A stretch of DNA of 64,000 bases from Trichocoleus sp. FACHB-46 (GTDB taxonomy: Bacteria > Cyanobacteriota > Cyanobacteriia > FACHB-46), in contig NZ_JACJOD010000011.1 in the NCBI RefSeq assembly GCF_014695385.1, positions 173,387 through 237,386 of the forward strand, read 5' to 3'. Shown here piece after piece: positions 1 to 8,698 of the stretch (positions are counted from its first letter, which is position 1; each line of letters starts with the position of its first letter). The translations under genes were made by a program, and so were the position numbers. The notes beneath the pieces are model-generated. The model did not search any database, had not been told where the DNA came from, and saw only the letters and a list, made by a program, of their open reading frames with translations.

Positions 1-1
1 T

Positions 2-340
2 CTGAGTGCCGAAGATCTATATAACGAACTACAAACAGATGGAGAACGGATTAGCCTATCTACCATCTACCGAACTCTGAAGTTAATGGCTCGGATGGGA
101 ATTCTGCGTGAGCTAGAGTTGGCAGAAGGCCACAAGCATTATGAAATCAATCAGCCTTACCCTTATTACCATCACCATCTGATTTGCGTACGTTGCAATA
201 AGACGATTGAGTTTAAGAGTGACTCGATCCTAAAAATTGGCACAAAAACCGCTCAAAAAGAGGGCTATCATTTGCTGGATTGCCAGTTGTCGATTCATGC
301 GATCTGCCCCACCTGTCAGCGTTCACTAATGCCTGCTTAA
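2..340 (+). CDS. Fur-family metalloregulator, 5' truncated by window edge
   Basis: The reading frame is open from base 2, so the visible 112 residues are the C-terminal part of a protein that starts outside the window. It holds the end of the winged-helix DNA-binding domain (SLSTIYRTLKLM, recognition helix), then the dimerisation and metal region with HHHLICVRC and a second CPTC pair, the two Cys-x2-Cys pairs of a structural zinc site. This is the Fur/PerR/Zur pattern. Which metal or signal it senses cannot be decided without the N-terminus. The first internal ATG at 86 falls inside the DNA-binding domain and is not a likely start. Confidence 0.9.
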   Translation: MSAEDLYNELQTDGERISLSTIYRTLKLMARMGILRELELAEGHKHYEINQPYPYYHHHLICVRCNKTIEFKSDSILKIGTKTAQKEGYHLLDCQLSIHAICPTCQRSLMPA

Positions 341-381
341 AAGCAGAGCTAGGTTACTAGACTTGAGCATCGGGGTAAGCG

Positions 382-1311
382 CTAGAAGCGCCCGTTCCGA
401 ACATCGCGATCGCTCACTCCATAAAACCGCTGGGCTGCCGCGATCGCTCTTTGGGTCGTAGGTCCCATACTGCCATCTAAGGCACCAGGATAAAAGCCTC
501 TAGCCTTGAGTCGTCGCTGCAACTCTAAAACACTAAACTTTTGGGCAGGACGCGCATTCTCCCCAATGTAACCACCTTGCCCAAGGCCTGAGTTAGGGCT
601 ACGAGCCGTATCAAAACTAGAGGAGCTACCCAAGCTAGCCCAAGTGCCAGAACCAACCACACCATCCCCCGTTAAATTACGATCGCGCTGAAATTGAATT
701 ACGGCCTGCTCAGTAGCTGGACCAAAGACCCCATCTATCGGCTCAAAATAGTAGCCTAATATGTTTAGACGTCTTTGCAAATCTTCGACGGTAATACCGC
801 GATCGCCTAAGGACACAGTTGCCTGATCAACAGCGCTATTGTAGAACTCTGAACCAAAATTGCTCGGTTCGCTGCTGTAGTAGGAAGTGGCTGAAACTGA
901 GGTTGAGCTGAGTTGAGCACAATTCAGGGCTCTAGCTGTTGTAGAACCAACCACACCATCCGCTGTTAAGCCGCTGTCTTGCTGAAATTGCACAACTGCT
1001 GCTTCAGTTTTAGACCCAAAATAACCAAATGTGCTGGTGTCCAAGTAGTTTTGATCGACTAGACATCTTTGCAACACTTCTACTTCGGGGCCTTCGTCTT
1101 CACGTTGTAGCGGCAACGCTAACACGTGGTCAGCTAGGGTGAGCGCTGCTAAACCAGAAATCACAGTGAGCAGTCGGATTAAAAACCCACTCGAAAGTTT
1201 TGCCCAATTTAGATCGCTGAACAGTTCTGAGGTTTTGTCAGCGGGAAATAATTCAACCCTTGGAGGTGCTTCGTAGCTTGAGACAAGGTGAAGATAAGCG
1301 AGGTTTTCCAT
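382..1311 (-). CDS. Membrane-anchored protein with three peptidoglycan-binding domains
   Basis: The protein has 309 residues from the ATG at 1311; an upstream in-frame TTG at 1344 is less likely. One hydrophobic segment at about 42-60 suggests a signal anchor. Three PG_binding_1 (PF01471-type) repeats follow at about 74-128, 170-226 and 260-309, each with the D-G-x-F/Y/M-G-x-x-T pattern (DGVFGPATEQAV, DGSMGPTTQRAI; the first is more divergent). Such domains bind cell-wall peptidoglycan. No catalytic domain is visible, so it is probably a wall-binding or scaffolding protein. Ser-rich linkers separate the repeats. The gene runs on the minus strand, convergent with the Fur gene. Confidence 0.82.
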   Translation of the reverse strand: MENLAYLHLVSSYEAPPRVELFPADKTSELFSDLNWAKLSSGFLIRLLTVISGLAALTLADHVLALPLQREDEGPEVEVLQRCLVDQNYLDTSTFGYFGSKTEAAVVQFQQDSGLTADGVVGSTTARALNCAQLSSTSVSATSYYSSEPSNFGSEFYNSAVDQATVSLGDRGITVEDLQRRLNILGYYFEPIDGVFGPATEQAVIQFQRDRNLTGDGVVGSGTWASLGSSSSFDTARSPNSGLGQGGYIGENARPAQKFSVLELQRRLKARGFYPGALDGSMGPTTQRAIAAAQRFYGVSDRDVRNGRF

Positions 1312-1451
1312 AATTTTCCCGCGATGCACTGAAAAGCTGAGCAAAATCCAAAGTTCTCAGGCTCTGGGTCTGAGAAACTTTTCCAATATCTTATGCGATT
1401 TGGTTACTGGTGTTCAGTATTTTTACAGGGATTTTACAGTTGCTACATAAC

Positions 1452-1913
1452 TTAATTCGAGCGCTCTGTGTTACCTGCTTTTACCCAGCCCGCGCGATCG
1501 CTGTTTTCCAGGCGAACTCGTTGCCATTGCTTATCAGAGCTTTCCTCTAGCACTACAACTCGGCTGTTAAATTCGATACCACCAATCTGGTTGGAATCGC
1601 GGCCAGGGCCATCTCGCAAAATTAAGCCAATCGGTTGTACGACACGAGCTTGATAAGCCCCTGGTTCCAAAACTGGAGCTGAGGCAGTGCTGGACACCTG
1701 AGAAGATTGAGCATTTCCAGCAGCAGGCTTAGAAACTGTAACGGCTTTATTAGTGAGCGGCTTGTCATTAGCAAACGCTGGTCTGGGGGGAGGAGCAGTG
1801 AGTTTAGTGACAAGATACCGAGCAGCCACCACTCCTCCTAGTCCCAAGAGGGCGATCGCCAGCGCAAAACCCAGCAGAAATTTTATTAGGTTTATCAGGC
1901 CAGACCACTTCAT
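1452..1913 (-). CDS. Single-pass membrane protein with bacterial SH3 domain
   Basis: The protein has 153 residues from the ATG at 1913 (an in-frame TTG lies at 1925). A transmembrane helix at about 10-31 is followed by a Pro/Ala/Ser linker and a C-terminal SH3b domain at about 88-149 (QPIGLILRDGPGRDSNQIGG, then GWVK). SH3b domains in bacteria often bind cell-wall peptides. It reads in the same direction as the peptidoglycan-binding protein downstream, so a shared envelope role is plausible, but this is inferred from context. Confidence 0.75.
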   Translation of the reverse strand: MKWSGLINLIKFLLGFALAIALLGLGGVVAARYLVTKLTAPPPRPAFANDKPLTNKAVTVSKPAAGNAQSSQVSSTASAPVLEPGAYQARVVQPIGLILRDGPGRDSNQIGGIEFNSRVVVLEESSDKQWQRVRLENSDRAGWVKAGNTERSN

Positions 1914-2010
1914 GGCTAAAACCAAATCAGACTGTATTCTACATTGCTGCTCCCAAATTTATCTGGATTTGGATGAGGAATTCCGACAAATCCTAAAATA
2001 CAAGTTCGCT

Positions 2011-3534
2011 TTAGTCAGGAGACTGTATGGAGCGAGAGACCCGGCTACTTAAGCCACCATGCCGAGAAGCTAGACGCGCTTTGCCAGCCGCTGCCCAATC
2101 CTGAAGAAATTGAATTTGCTCCCGTGCTGTTTGAGCCAAAGGAACCATTTGACTAGCCGCCTCCAGAATATCGTCAGTCGTAAAGTCCCGATTTTGGCTA
2201 AACCCAATATGCATTGCCTCTATGATGGTTTGCTCAATCTCTGCGCCTGAGAAGTCAGGAGTTTCATAGGCGAGGCGCTCCAAGTCGTAACTCTTTAGAT
2301 TGTGAGATCTTAAACGAGACAAATGCACCGAGAAAATAGCTCGACGTTCTTCTTGACTGGGCAAGCCGACGAAGAAGATTTCGTCAAATCGGCCCTTACG
2401 CAACATTTCAGGTGGCAACGCCTGGACATTATTGGCAGTTGCGACCACAAAAACAGGAGAAGACTTTTCTGCTAGCCAGGTAATGAAAGTGCCGAAGACG
2501 CGGCTAGTCGTCCCAGCGTCTCCTTTACTGTCAAATCCTGAAAAAGCTTTGTCAATTTCGTCAATCCACAGCACACAGGGAGCTAACGCTTCAGCTAGCT
2601 GAATCATTTGCCGAGTTCGAGATTCTGATTCACCCACCAACCCAGCAAATAATCGTCCTACATCTAATCTAAGTAAGGGCAAATGCCAGTGGTGGGCGAT
2701 CGCTTTAGCGGTTAAAGACTTACCAGTCCCCTGAATTCCAGCCAATAGCATACCTCTAGGATGCGGCAAACCATACTGTCGGGCTCGCTCAGAAAAGGCA
2801 CCTCCCCGTCTCAATAACCAATCTTTAAGGTTATCTAAACCACCAATGTCTGAAATTCTTTCAGTAGCAGGGTAAAAATCTAAGATTTGCGTCTGGCGGA
2901 TGGTCTGCCGTTTCTCTTCTAGGATCAAATCCACATCGTCTGGTTGCAGTTCACGATGTGTGGCGATCGCTCGGGCCAACACCCGCCGAATTCGTTCGAT
3001 GGAAAGACCCTGACAAGAGCGCACCAAATCATCTAGCGTGCGACCTTCCAGAGATTGACCTGTTGACACCAGCAGACGCTCAATCTCAACCTGGATATCA
3101 TCAGGAGCAGGCAATGGAAACTCTAAAACAGTGATAACCTCGCTCAGCTCATCTGGAATGGTGATCTGCGACGCGACGAGAACGACATTCTTAGGCTGAG
3201 ATTTGAGCAATCGAGCCAAATTCCGCAGTTTACGCGAAACAGAAACATCTTCTACAAAGCGATGAAAGTCACGCAAGATGAAGATAGCAGGAGCAGTTGC
3301 AGGTAGTTTTTCGACAAATTCTAGGGCTTGTAGAGGATTGCGCTTACCGAAGCCTGCATCATTAGCGTTGCCCTGATAGCCATCGACAAAATCCCAGATG
3401 TAAACTGCGCGATTACCTTGGTGCTTAGCAGACTGCGCGATCGCCGCTTCTACCCGCTCTTCTTCGCGAGTGGGAATATAGATCAAGGGGTAGCGAGCTC
3501 GTAGCAGTAGCTCGAACTCATTGCTAAAGTTCAT
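2011..3534 (-). CDS. ycf46: AAA+ ATPase, Ycf46 family
   Basis: The protein has 507 residues from the ATG at 3534; a TTG at 3546 is in frame but weaker. The N-terminal half (about 1-240) matches the Ycf46-specific region seen in cyanobacteria and red-algal plastids. The C-terminal half is a classical AAA domain: Walker A GIQGTGKS at about 266-273, Walker [11 protein letters not shown], sensor 1 VVATANN and the arginine-finger region [10 protein letters not shown]. Ycf46 has been linked in cyanobacteria to photosynthetic or inorganic-carbon regulation, but its substrate is not known. It ends the rpmH-to-ycf46 block, 27 bp after yceD. Confidence 0.9.
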   Translation of the reverse strand: MNFSNEFELLLRARYPLIYIPTREEERVEAAIAQSAKHQGNRAVYIWDFVDGYQGNANDAGFGKRNPLQALEFVEKLPATAPAIFILRDFHRFVEDVSVSRKLRNLARLLKSQPKNVVLVASQITIPDELSEVITVLEFPLPAPDDIQVEIERLLVSTGQSLEGRTLDDLVRSCQGLSIERIRRVLARAIATHRELQPDDVDLILEEKRQTIRQTQILDFYPATERISDIGGLDNLKDWLLRRGGAFSERARQYGLPHPRGMLLAGIQGTGKSLTAKAIAHHWHLPLLRLDVGRLFAGLVGESESRTRQMIQLAEALAPCVLWIDEIDKAFSGFDSKGDAGTTSRVFGTFITWLAEKSSPVFVVATANNVQALPPEMLRKGRFDEIFFVGLPSQEERRAIFSVHLSRLRSHNLKSYDLERLAYETPDFSGAEIEQTIIEAMHIGFSQNRDFTTDDILEAASQMVPLAQTAREQIQFLQDWAAAGKARLASRHGGLSSRVSRSIQSPD

Positions 3535-3561
3535 AAAACTATCCAACTCAGAACAGTGGCA

Positions 3562-4065
3562 TCAAGAAGGTAGCTGTTTTCTCAAGGCCTCCAAAGAAGC
3601 CCAACGACTATCTGTTCCTGAAGAAGAAAGTGAGTCAGATAACTTAATGCCGGTACAAGCCGGGTCACATAGCTGGCGCTGAGGAATTGCCAAACATAGC
3701 TGTTCGTAGAGCCATTTAGCAGCATCGAAGTTGCCTTGAGGCGATAAGCTTTCTACTAAATCTTCTAGCCCCACTTCGCGGTCTAGAATAATTGCATCTG
3801 CATCACCAGCCGACTCATCCAACCAGATAAGCTCGGAAGCATCCACAGCCAACCGATGATTATAGTTTTGCAAGCAACGATGACAAGCCAAAGTAATAAT
3901 GGTTTCGGCCTGCACTGAAACTTCTAAATAATTGCCGCGATGAGTGACCTTTAGCTGTCCCTGAACAGGGGTCAAAGTTTCCAGATCGGGAAGAAACTCT
4001 TTAAACTCAAGAACTTCTGTCTGCTCAGGAGCCCTCGTTAACTGAGGGATGTAAATGGCGTCCAT
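3562..4065 (-). CDS. YceD/DUF177 family protein
   Basis: This 167-residue protein has the YceD (DUF177) layout: a beta-rich N-terminus, CHRC at 61-64, an acidic middle and a late Cys pair in LCDPACTG. YceD proteins are implicated in 23S rRNA accumulation, and the Cys residues probably bind a metal. In many bacteria the gene lies beside rpmF; here it lies between khpB and ycf46, the usual cyanobacterial arrangement. Confidence 0.85.
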   Translation of the reverse strand: MDAIYIPQLTRAPEQTEVLEFKEFLPDLETLTPVQGQLKVTHRGNYLEVSVQAETIITLACHRCLQNYNHRLAVDASELIWLDESAGDADAIILDREVGLEDLVESLSPQGNFDAAKWLYEQLCLAIPQRQLCDPACTGIKLSDSLSSSGTDSRWASLEALRKQLPS

Positions 4066-4159
4066 ACAGATTCTGTGCCAGTCAAAAAGTTGAGATGTTA
4101 CTCTACCCTAGCAATTTATAGCTTTGAATTTAGCTGCGATGGTAGATTAGACAGCTCAG

Positions 4160-4687
4160 TTAGCTAGGTTCTGTCTGCGTCTGCTTCACCACTAAGCGCC
4201 GATCAGGTTCTCGGCCTCGACTATAGGTTTCCAAGTCAGGATACACCTTTAGGAAAGTGTGAATCTGCCGTCGCTCGGCTGAAGAGAGCGCTTTCATCTC
4301 CACCTCTTGACCCGTCTGGCGAACTTGGTCCGCTGCCTGCTCTGCCAAAGATTGCAGCTCAGCTTGACGGCGGGCGCGATATCCTGCCAACTCAATCGTG
4401 TAGGCTTTTTGCTGATCCTCAGCTTGGCCTAAGTTGAGAATAGTATTAGCAAGATATTGGAGCGCGTCCAAGACGGCCCCATTAGGCCCCGTCAGTTGTT
4501 GAATTTGTTCCGGAGTCAGGCCTGTTTCATCAATGGTCAGCCAATAGCTAGCCCTATCTTCTAGGGTTGCTTCAGTACCAGACTGTGTTGAGGTGGGGTC
4601 ATGGGCCGCTTGCTCAGCGACTTGCACATCTGCTGGTAGATCCACCAAGCTCAATAATTCCTGAAGCCACTCTCGACCTTGTTGCAC
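4160..4687 (-). CDS. khpB: KhpB/Jag-type RNA-binding protein (KH + R3H)
   Basis: The longest open frame reaches 4819 but would overlap the 3' end of yidC by 89 bp with unrelated sequence. A GTG at 4687 is preceded by a strong Shine-Dalgarno (GGAGGA, 10 bases upstream) and gives a 175-residue protein starting at the family-typical helix (QQGREWLQELL). A KH-like region with GPNGAVLDALQYLANTIL and a C-terminal R3H domain (ALSSAERRQIHTFLK, then REPDRRLVVK) follow. The family binds RNA with partner KhpA and affects cell division and envelope synthesis in other bacteria. The Jag/YidC adjacency is widely conserved. Confidence 0.85.
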   Translation of the reverse strand: MQQGREWLQELLSLVDLPADVQVAEQAAHDPTSTQSGTEATLEDRASYWLTIDETGLTPEQIQQLTGPNGAVLDALQYLANTILNLGQAEDQQKAYTIELAGYRARRQAELQSLAEQAADQVRQTGQEVEMKALSSAERRQIHTFLKVYPDLETYSRGREPDRRLVVKQTQTEPS

Positions 4688-4730
4688 GCGATGACCGTCC
4701 TCCGGAAAGTAAATATGCCGACTACTCCAG

Positions 4731-5870
4731 TTAGGCCTTTTTCTTAGCCCGTCCTGGTTCAAAAGGAAGGGCTTCTCTGTCTGTACCACCACCAGAGGTT
4801 TTGGCCTCTTCATCCACAATCTTCTGCAAGTTTTCGGGTAGAGGCTCCCGTGACAGAATAAAGGTTTGGAAGGTTTGGAAGATGTTAGCTAGCAGCATGT
4901 ACATCAAGACACCAGCTGGAAGCGGGAAGAACAAGAACATCCCAGAGAAGATAATTGGCGTAATCTTGTTGACCGTTGCCTGTTGGGGATTGGAATTAGG
5001 TCCTTGACCCGACAAGATTTGGTTGATGTACAAGCTGATACCAAAGAAGAGCACCATGCCAACGATGTCCCAATGGATTGTGCCATCGTCATCAAAGGCT
5101 CCAACTCGACCTAAGGCATCAATGAACAGAAATCCTTTGTCTGCTGCCAAGCCTGGGACGACACCCTGAACGCTCACTTCTCCTGGCTGGAGGGCTTCTA
5201 AGTTGCCACTCTCATCAATTCGAACTCGATCTTCGCCTTTGGTGATTTTCCAGCTAGGTTGGATTTTGGTTTCAGGATGCTCTTCTAATAGCGTACCTAG
5301 AGGCTTGCCATCTACGGTTTGAAACTCAATTTTGGTTTTTTCTCCAACGGCTAACCGGTTACCACCTGGCAGGAGGGCAACAACAGGTGCGTGGACCTTG
5401 TCAGCGATAAAGATGTTCTGGGGAGAAGTTGCAAACGCTTGAGGCTGAACCTGGGTAATCTGCTCCTGAGGTAGGATTTGCAGATTGACGCTGTAGTTAG
5501 CATCTGAGAACGGTGAACCACGCAGCGTTGCAAAGAGGGCAAATAGCACCGGCATTTGCAGCAAAACAGGAAAGCAGCCTGCTAGCGGATTGCCAAACTC
5601 TTTGTAAATTTTGCTCATTTCCTCCTGCTGCTTAGCAGGATCGTCTTTGTGACGCTCTTGAATTTCCTTGACCCGCTTCTGCATAACGGGTTGGGTGACG
5701 CGCATCCGACGCATACTCCGGATCGAGCCAGCGCTGAGAGGATAGAGGGCAAAGCGAATTACTAGTGTCAGAGCCACGATGGCTAGACCGTAACTAGGCA
5801 CAATCCCGTAGAAAAAGTCCAGGATTGGCAGCATGACATTGTTGGAGAGAAATCCTACACCGAAGTCCAT
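4731..5870 (-). CDS. yidC: Membrane protein insertase YidC/Oxa1/Alb3
   Basis: This 379-residue protein inserts membrane proteins, including thylakoid proteins, alone or with Sec. Membrane segments lie at about 22-42, 98-118, 268-288 and 306-335. The first helix ends with the conserved groove arginine (VIRFALYPL), followed by the charged coiled-coil loop ([20 protein letters not shown]) and [20 protein letters not shown], all hallmarks of the family. A periplasmic or lumenal insertion of about 140 residues (about 125-265) separates the core helices, as in other cyanobacterial members. The C-terminus is Lys-rich (GRAKKKA). Confidence 0.95.
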   Translation of the reverse strand: MDFGVGFLSNNVMLPILDFFYGIVPSYGLAIVALTLVIRFALYPLSAGSIRSMRRMRVTQPVMQKRVKEIQERHKDDPAKQQEEMSKIYKEFGNPLAGCFPVLLQMPVLFALFATLRGSPFSDANYSVNLQILPQEQITQVQPQAFATSPQNIFIADKVHAPVVALLPGGNRLAVGEKTKIEFQTVDGKPLGTLLEEHPETKIQPSWKITKGEDRVRIDESGNLEALQPGEVSVQGVVPGLAADKGFLFIDALGRVGAFDDDGTIHWDIVGMVLFFGISLYINQILSGQGPNSNPQQATVNKITPIIFSGMFLFFPLPAGVLMYMLLANIFQTFQTFILSREPLPENLQKIVDEEAKTSGGGTDREALPFEPGRAKKKA

Positions 5871-5950
5871 TCGCTCTAAGTCAACCTACGTGCTCTGAAT
5901 GTTCTAATCTAATCTATCTGATATTAATTCAGCCTGGAGAGGCATTGACA

Positions 5951-5972
5951 TAAATAAAGCCCCTAAAGGGCT
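5951..5972 (-). terminator. Weak terminator or attenuator upstream of yidC
   Basis: On the minus strand AGCCC, a 5-base loop and GGGCT form a short stem followed by TTATTTAT. It lies between the PH-protein gene and yidC, where it could partly separate the rpmH-rnpA-PH unit from the yidC unit. The stem is only 5 bp, so the call is weak. Confidence 0.35.
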
Positions 5973-6059
5973 GAAGGTAGCAAGTCTTGGCGATCGCAAA
6001 CTTAGTTACTGAATGCTGAGGAAGCCACTCTGTCGCTCTCGATCGCTGCATTCAGGGAG

Positions 6060-6458
6060 TTAGGATTTAGCGCCCACTGCACCGCTTGCTTGCTGAGCCC
6101 TTGTGGAGAGCTTGTCATTGATGTAGTCGTAGACCTCTCTAAAGTTAGGCACCGATCGCAGCTCTAGGCGGCTGCCATCTTTTAAGGTGATGACCATATC
6201 GCCCCAAGCACCCAGTCCACGAGGTACAGTGACGATTTTGGCAATTTCGGAGTAGATGATATCGGAGCGATCGCGCCCCATCCAACCACCAGTGACAGAA
6301 ATACGACGATTGGTAATGCGATAACGAACCCACAGGGCGCGAACAATAGCACCAACGCTCAGGGGGATACAAATAATAGTAAATCCCAGCAAAAAGTTGA
6401 TGATCAGATCGCCAATGTGAGGACCGCCCTCATAGTATGCTTCCTCGTTAATCGCCAT
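6060..6458 (-). CDS. Membrane protein with bacterial PH (bPH2-type) domain
   Basis: The protein has 132 residues. A hydrophobic segment at about 20-45 (LLGFTIICIPLSVGAIVRAL) is followed by a YdbT/DUF304-like PH domain: YRITNRRISVTGGWMGRDRSDIIYSEI then a basic, conserved VPRGLGAWGDMVITLKDG. It is found between rnpA and yidC in many cyanobacteria. Its ATG overlaps the rnpA stop codon by one base, which indicates translational coupling. Its molecular role is unknown; a link to membrane protein biogenesis is inferred from position. Confidence 0.85.
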   Translation of the reverse strand: MAINEEAYYEGGPHIGDLIINFLLGFTIICIPLSVGAIVRALWVRYRITNRRISVTGGWMGRDRSDIIYSEIAKIVTVPRGLGAWGDMVITLKDGSRLELRSVPNFREVYDYINDKLSTRAQQASGAVGAKS

Positions 6459-6832
6459 TACCTTAAAACCTCAGCATCTACCAACAACTGCTCTAATTCT
6501 CGCAGAACTTGATGATAATCGCACTGAACAGCGGGGGGACGCACTACAACTACTAGCTGCCAGCCCAGAGGTAGCTGGGGCAAAAACTGTCGTAGAGCAG
6601 CCCGAATTTGTCGCTTTAGGCGATTGCGAACTACAGCACGTTTACTGACTTTTTGACTAACAGAAATACCAATCTGAGTTGGTAATGCTGGAGAGTGGCT
6701 GGAATGGTTGAGATGACCTTGTTTGTTTAAGGCTCGTAAGGTTATGTTCGCCGTCGAGCGACGAATTCCACCTTGATAAACGGCACTAAAGTCTTGTCGC
6801 CGTTTAAGCCGATTTGACTGGGGCAGGGACAC
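6458..6832 (-). CDS. rnpA: Ribonuclease P protein component
   Basis: The 124-residue basic protein is the protein subunit of RNase P, which trims tRNA 5' leaders together with the catalytic RNA. Family features visible are the N-terminal NRLKRRQDFSAVYQGG, the central IGISVSQKVSKRAVVRNRLKRQ (the RNR motif) and the C-terminal VVVVRP strand. It lies 41 bp downstream of rpmH on the same strand, a near-universal arrangement. Confidence 0.96.
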   Translation of the reverse strand: MSLPQSNRLKRRQDFSAVYQGGIRRSTANITLRALNKQGHLNHSSHSPALPTQIGISVSQKVSKRAVVRNRLKRQIRAALRQFLPQLPLGWQLVVVVRPPAVQCDYHQVLRELEQLLVDAEVLR

Positions 6833-6873
6833 TTCAGTCTTCGAGCCACTCCGTTGATTGCAATAAGTACTGC

Positions 6874-7011
6874 CTAGACTGCAAGACGTTGACGGCCTTT
6901 TTGTCTGCGGGCCTTGATGACTCGCTGGCCATTCTTAGTACGCATGCGGGCCCGGAACCCGGAAGTTCTTTTTCTTTTGCGAGAGGTACCACCCAAAGTC
7001 CGCTGAGTCAT
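6874..7011 (-). CDS. rpmH: 50S ribosomal protein L34
   Basis: The ATG at 7011 opens a 45-codon frame starting [19 protein letters not shown] and ending KGRQRLAV before TAG at 6874. The composition is almost entirely basic, with the L34 core [21 protein letters not shown]34 is a small protein of the large ribosomal subunit. Length and sequence are typical for cyanobacteria, and it sits directly upstream of rnpA. Confidence 0.97.
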   Translation of the reverse strand: MTQRTLGGTSRKRKRTSGFRARMRTKNGQRVIKARRQKGRQRLAV

Positions 7012-7065
7012 AGTTCAAGTTGCTCCAAACGTGCTAATCGATTAAGCGTGAAAAAAGCCACAGTC

Positions 7066-7081
7066 TACCATCGTACCATCG
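7066..7081. repeat. Two tandem copies of an 8-mer upstream of rpmH
   Basis: TACCATCG is repeated twice head to tail between the DUF2808 gene and rpmH, about 55 bp before the rpmH start. It may be part of the rpmH promoter region, or chance. Confidence 0.4.
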
Positions 7082-7093
7082 ATTTTGCACTGA

Positions 7094-7627
7094 TTAGCTA
7101 ACGCTGAGTTCCCAAGTGCCCAAGTAGCGTAACAGCGGCACATCACCGGGAGACAGAATCTGACAGTTGAAGTAAAAGATGCCAGGATTGGAAGGGTTTT
7201 TAACGTTGGAGAACACTAATTCAACAGCGCTGTTGGCGGGAATGGGTTCTTCGGGAATCAGCTCAATGACTCGGTTCTCTTTATTCCAATTCACTTCTTG
7301 GAGGGGAACACTCTTACCTTTGACCCGAATCTCCATATCGTCTTTATCGAACTTACCTTTGTAGTAGTTGGGGTAAGTAATGCTGAATTGAGCTACTGCT
7401 AATTTCATTTTCTTAGCTGGAACTCGGAGTCGATAGCGATCCCAACCGTTGGTATGCCCCCCAAAGTCTAAGCGGTAACTGAGCCGATATTCTGGCTTAA
7501 CACCGCTAAAAATGGTCAATCCAGGTAGGCTTTGAGCTAATGTGACAGCAGGAATTGACCCCAATAAGCAACCTGCGATCGCAAGAGTTGAGAAAGCGCC
7601 TCGTGCCATCAATTTCTTAGAGAACAT
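7094..7627 (-). CDS. Exported DUF2808 protein
   Basis: The protein has 177 residues with a clear signal peptide (Lys/Arg start, hydrophobic core, cleavage near VTLAQS at about 31). The mature part is a beta-rich DUF2808 domain with RYRLRVPAKKMKLAVAQFSITYP and the C-terminal GTWELSVS. DUF2808 proteins are common and often multicopy in cyanobacteria and probably periplasmic or outer-envelope proteins of unknown function. A 12-bp inverted repeat lies 44 bp upstream of its start. Confidence 0.85.
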   Translation of the reverse strand: MFSKKLMARGAFSTLAIAGCLLGSIPAVTLAQSLPGLTIFSGVKPEYRLSYRLDFGGHTNGWDRYRLRVPAKKMKLAVAQFSITYPNYYKGKFDKDDMEIRVKGKSVPLQEVNWNKENRVIELIPEEPIPANSAVELVFSNVKNPSNPGIFYFNCQILSPGDVPLLRYLGTWELSVS

Positions 7628-7670
7628 AAGCTTTGTGCGTGGACAATAGGGTTGAGTGATTCAGTTGCAA

Positions 7671-7709
7671 AACTTCATCAATATTGACTTTACCAGGATT
7701 GATGAAGTT
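7671..7709. promoter_or_regulatory. Perfect 12-bp inverted repeat upstream of the DUF2808 gene
   Basis: AACTTCATCAAT and its exact reverse complement ATTGATGAAGTT are separated by 15 bases. The element begins 44 bp upstream of the DUF2808 ATG. It could be an RNA hairpin in the leader or a binding site for a dimeric regulator; no poly-T tract follows on the minus strand, so a terminator is less likely. Confidence 0.45.
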
Positions 7710-8698
7710 CCAACTGGGCTGAGTGACGCCGAGCCAAGAGAAAAAGTGCCATTAACCCAAGCCTAGGCTCATCTACTAGAAAAAATTGCTACCACAGCCT
7801 GATATCCGGCTGCTCAGGTTTTAGGTTACTGCACTATTAATCGAAGCAGAACGACTCCCAGAAGCAATTAATTTGCTTTCAGGATTTAGAGAGCCTGGTT
7901 TTACTAATAATGTCTTCAAAGTTGTGTCTTTAAATATTGAAATCTATTAAAACAAGTTAAAGATACCAATCTGATTTTGGGGATCAACATACTATGCGAA
8001 ATACACCTCTACGCTTACCTGGGAATTTCTTGAATTGTTTGTTCTAAGTCAAGTAAATTTACAAGCTAACCGCATCCGTTATCACTGCTCAGGACAGTAT
8101 GGCCGAGTTAGCCAAGATAGCCAAGATGAAGTAGAGCTTGTCTTTCGACAACGTCCGATCGCTGGCTTGAAAGGGAAAATAATAGCAGGAGTGCTATTGA
8201 AACCAGCATCACACTCGGAGGTTAAAGTTTGACATTAGTTATGGTAGAAATGTCGCTCTTAACCCAAAACTAAGTTGACGAGTCTGCTGTTTGAGGTTTT
8301 GAAACCTAAAGATTTGCTGCCATGACGACAAGGCTCAGCCTGAAAAAAGCTTCTCAGCCACTTAGTAATAGATCCGGCTAGCCTTTACTAAACAGGCTAG
8401 GTGCTGTGCTGAAAAAGCTGACATAGCTTTATTGTCGTTAGTATCAGCAGTAAAGCAGATGTGAAGAGTAGCTAATGTGTGTTTTATCAGCAAAAGTAAG
8501 CGATCGCCCTCTTTTTGTTTTTGCTTTGCTGGCAATGAACTGATGGGTTGGAGTTTTTACTGCTTGAGTTTCACAATTACCTTTTAATAAATCGAGGCTC
8601 AGCTCCAGGCTGAAGCCAGGTAGCAGTCGAAATTTCACGACATTAATTGCCACTTCAAAGAGTGACGAGTCACTGATATTGATTACGAAGGAGAGTTC
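7710..8698. other. About 1 kb without a convincing gene
   Basis: Short frames exist (8035-8232 plus, 8444-8653 minus) but neither resembles a known family or has a ribosome-binding site. A 17-codon frame from an ATG at 7994 runs in another phase and overlaps the start of the first one, so a decayed, frameshifted small gene at 7994-8232 is possible. A 7-bp hairpin (CTAGCCT/AGGCTAG) lies at 8378-8400. The last bases hold the ribosome-binding site AAGGAG for the transhydrogenase operon. Confidence 0.5.
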
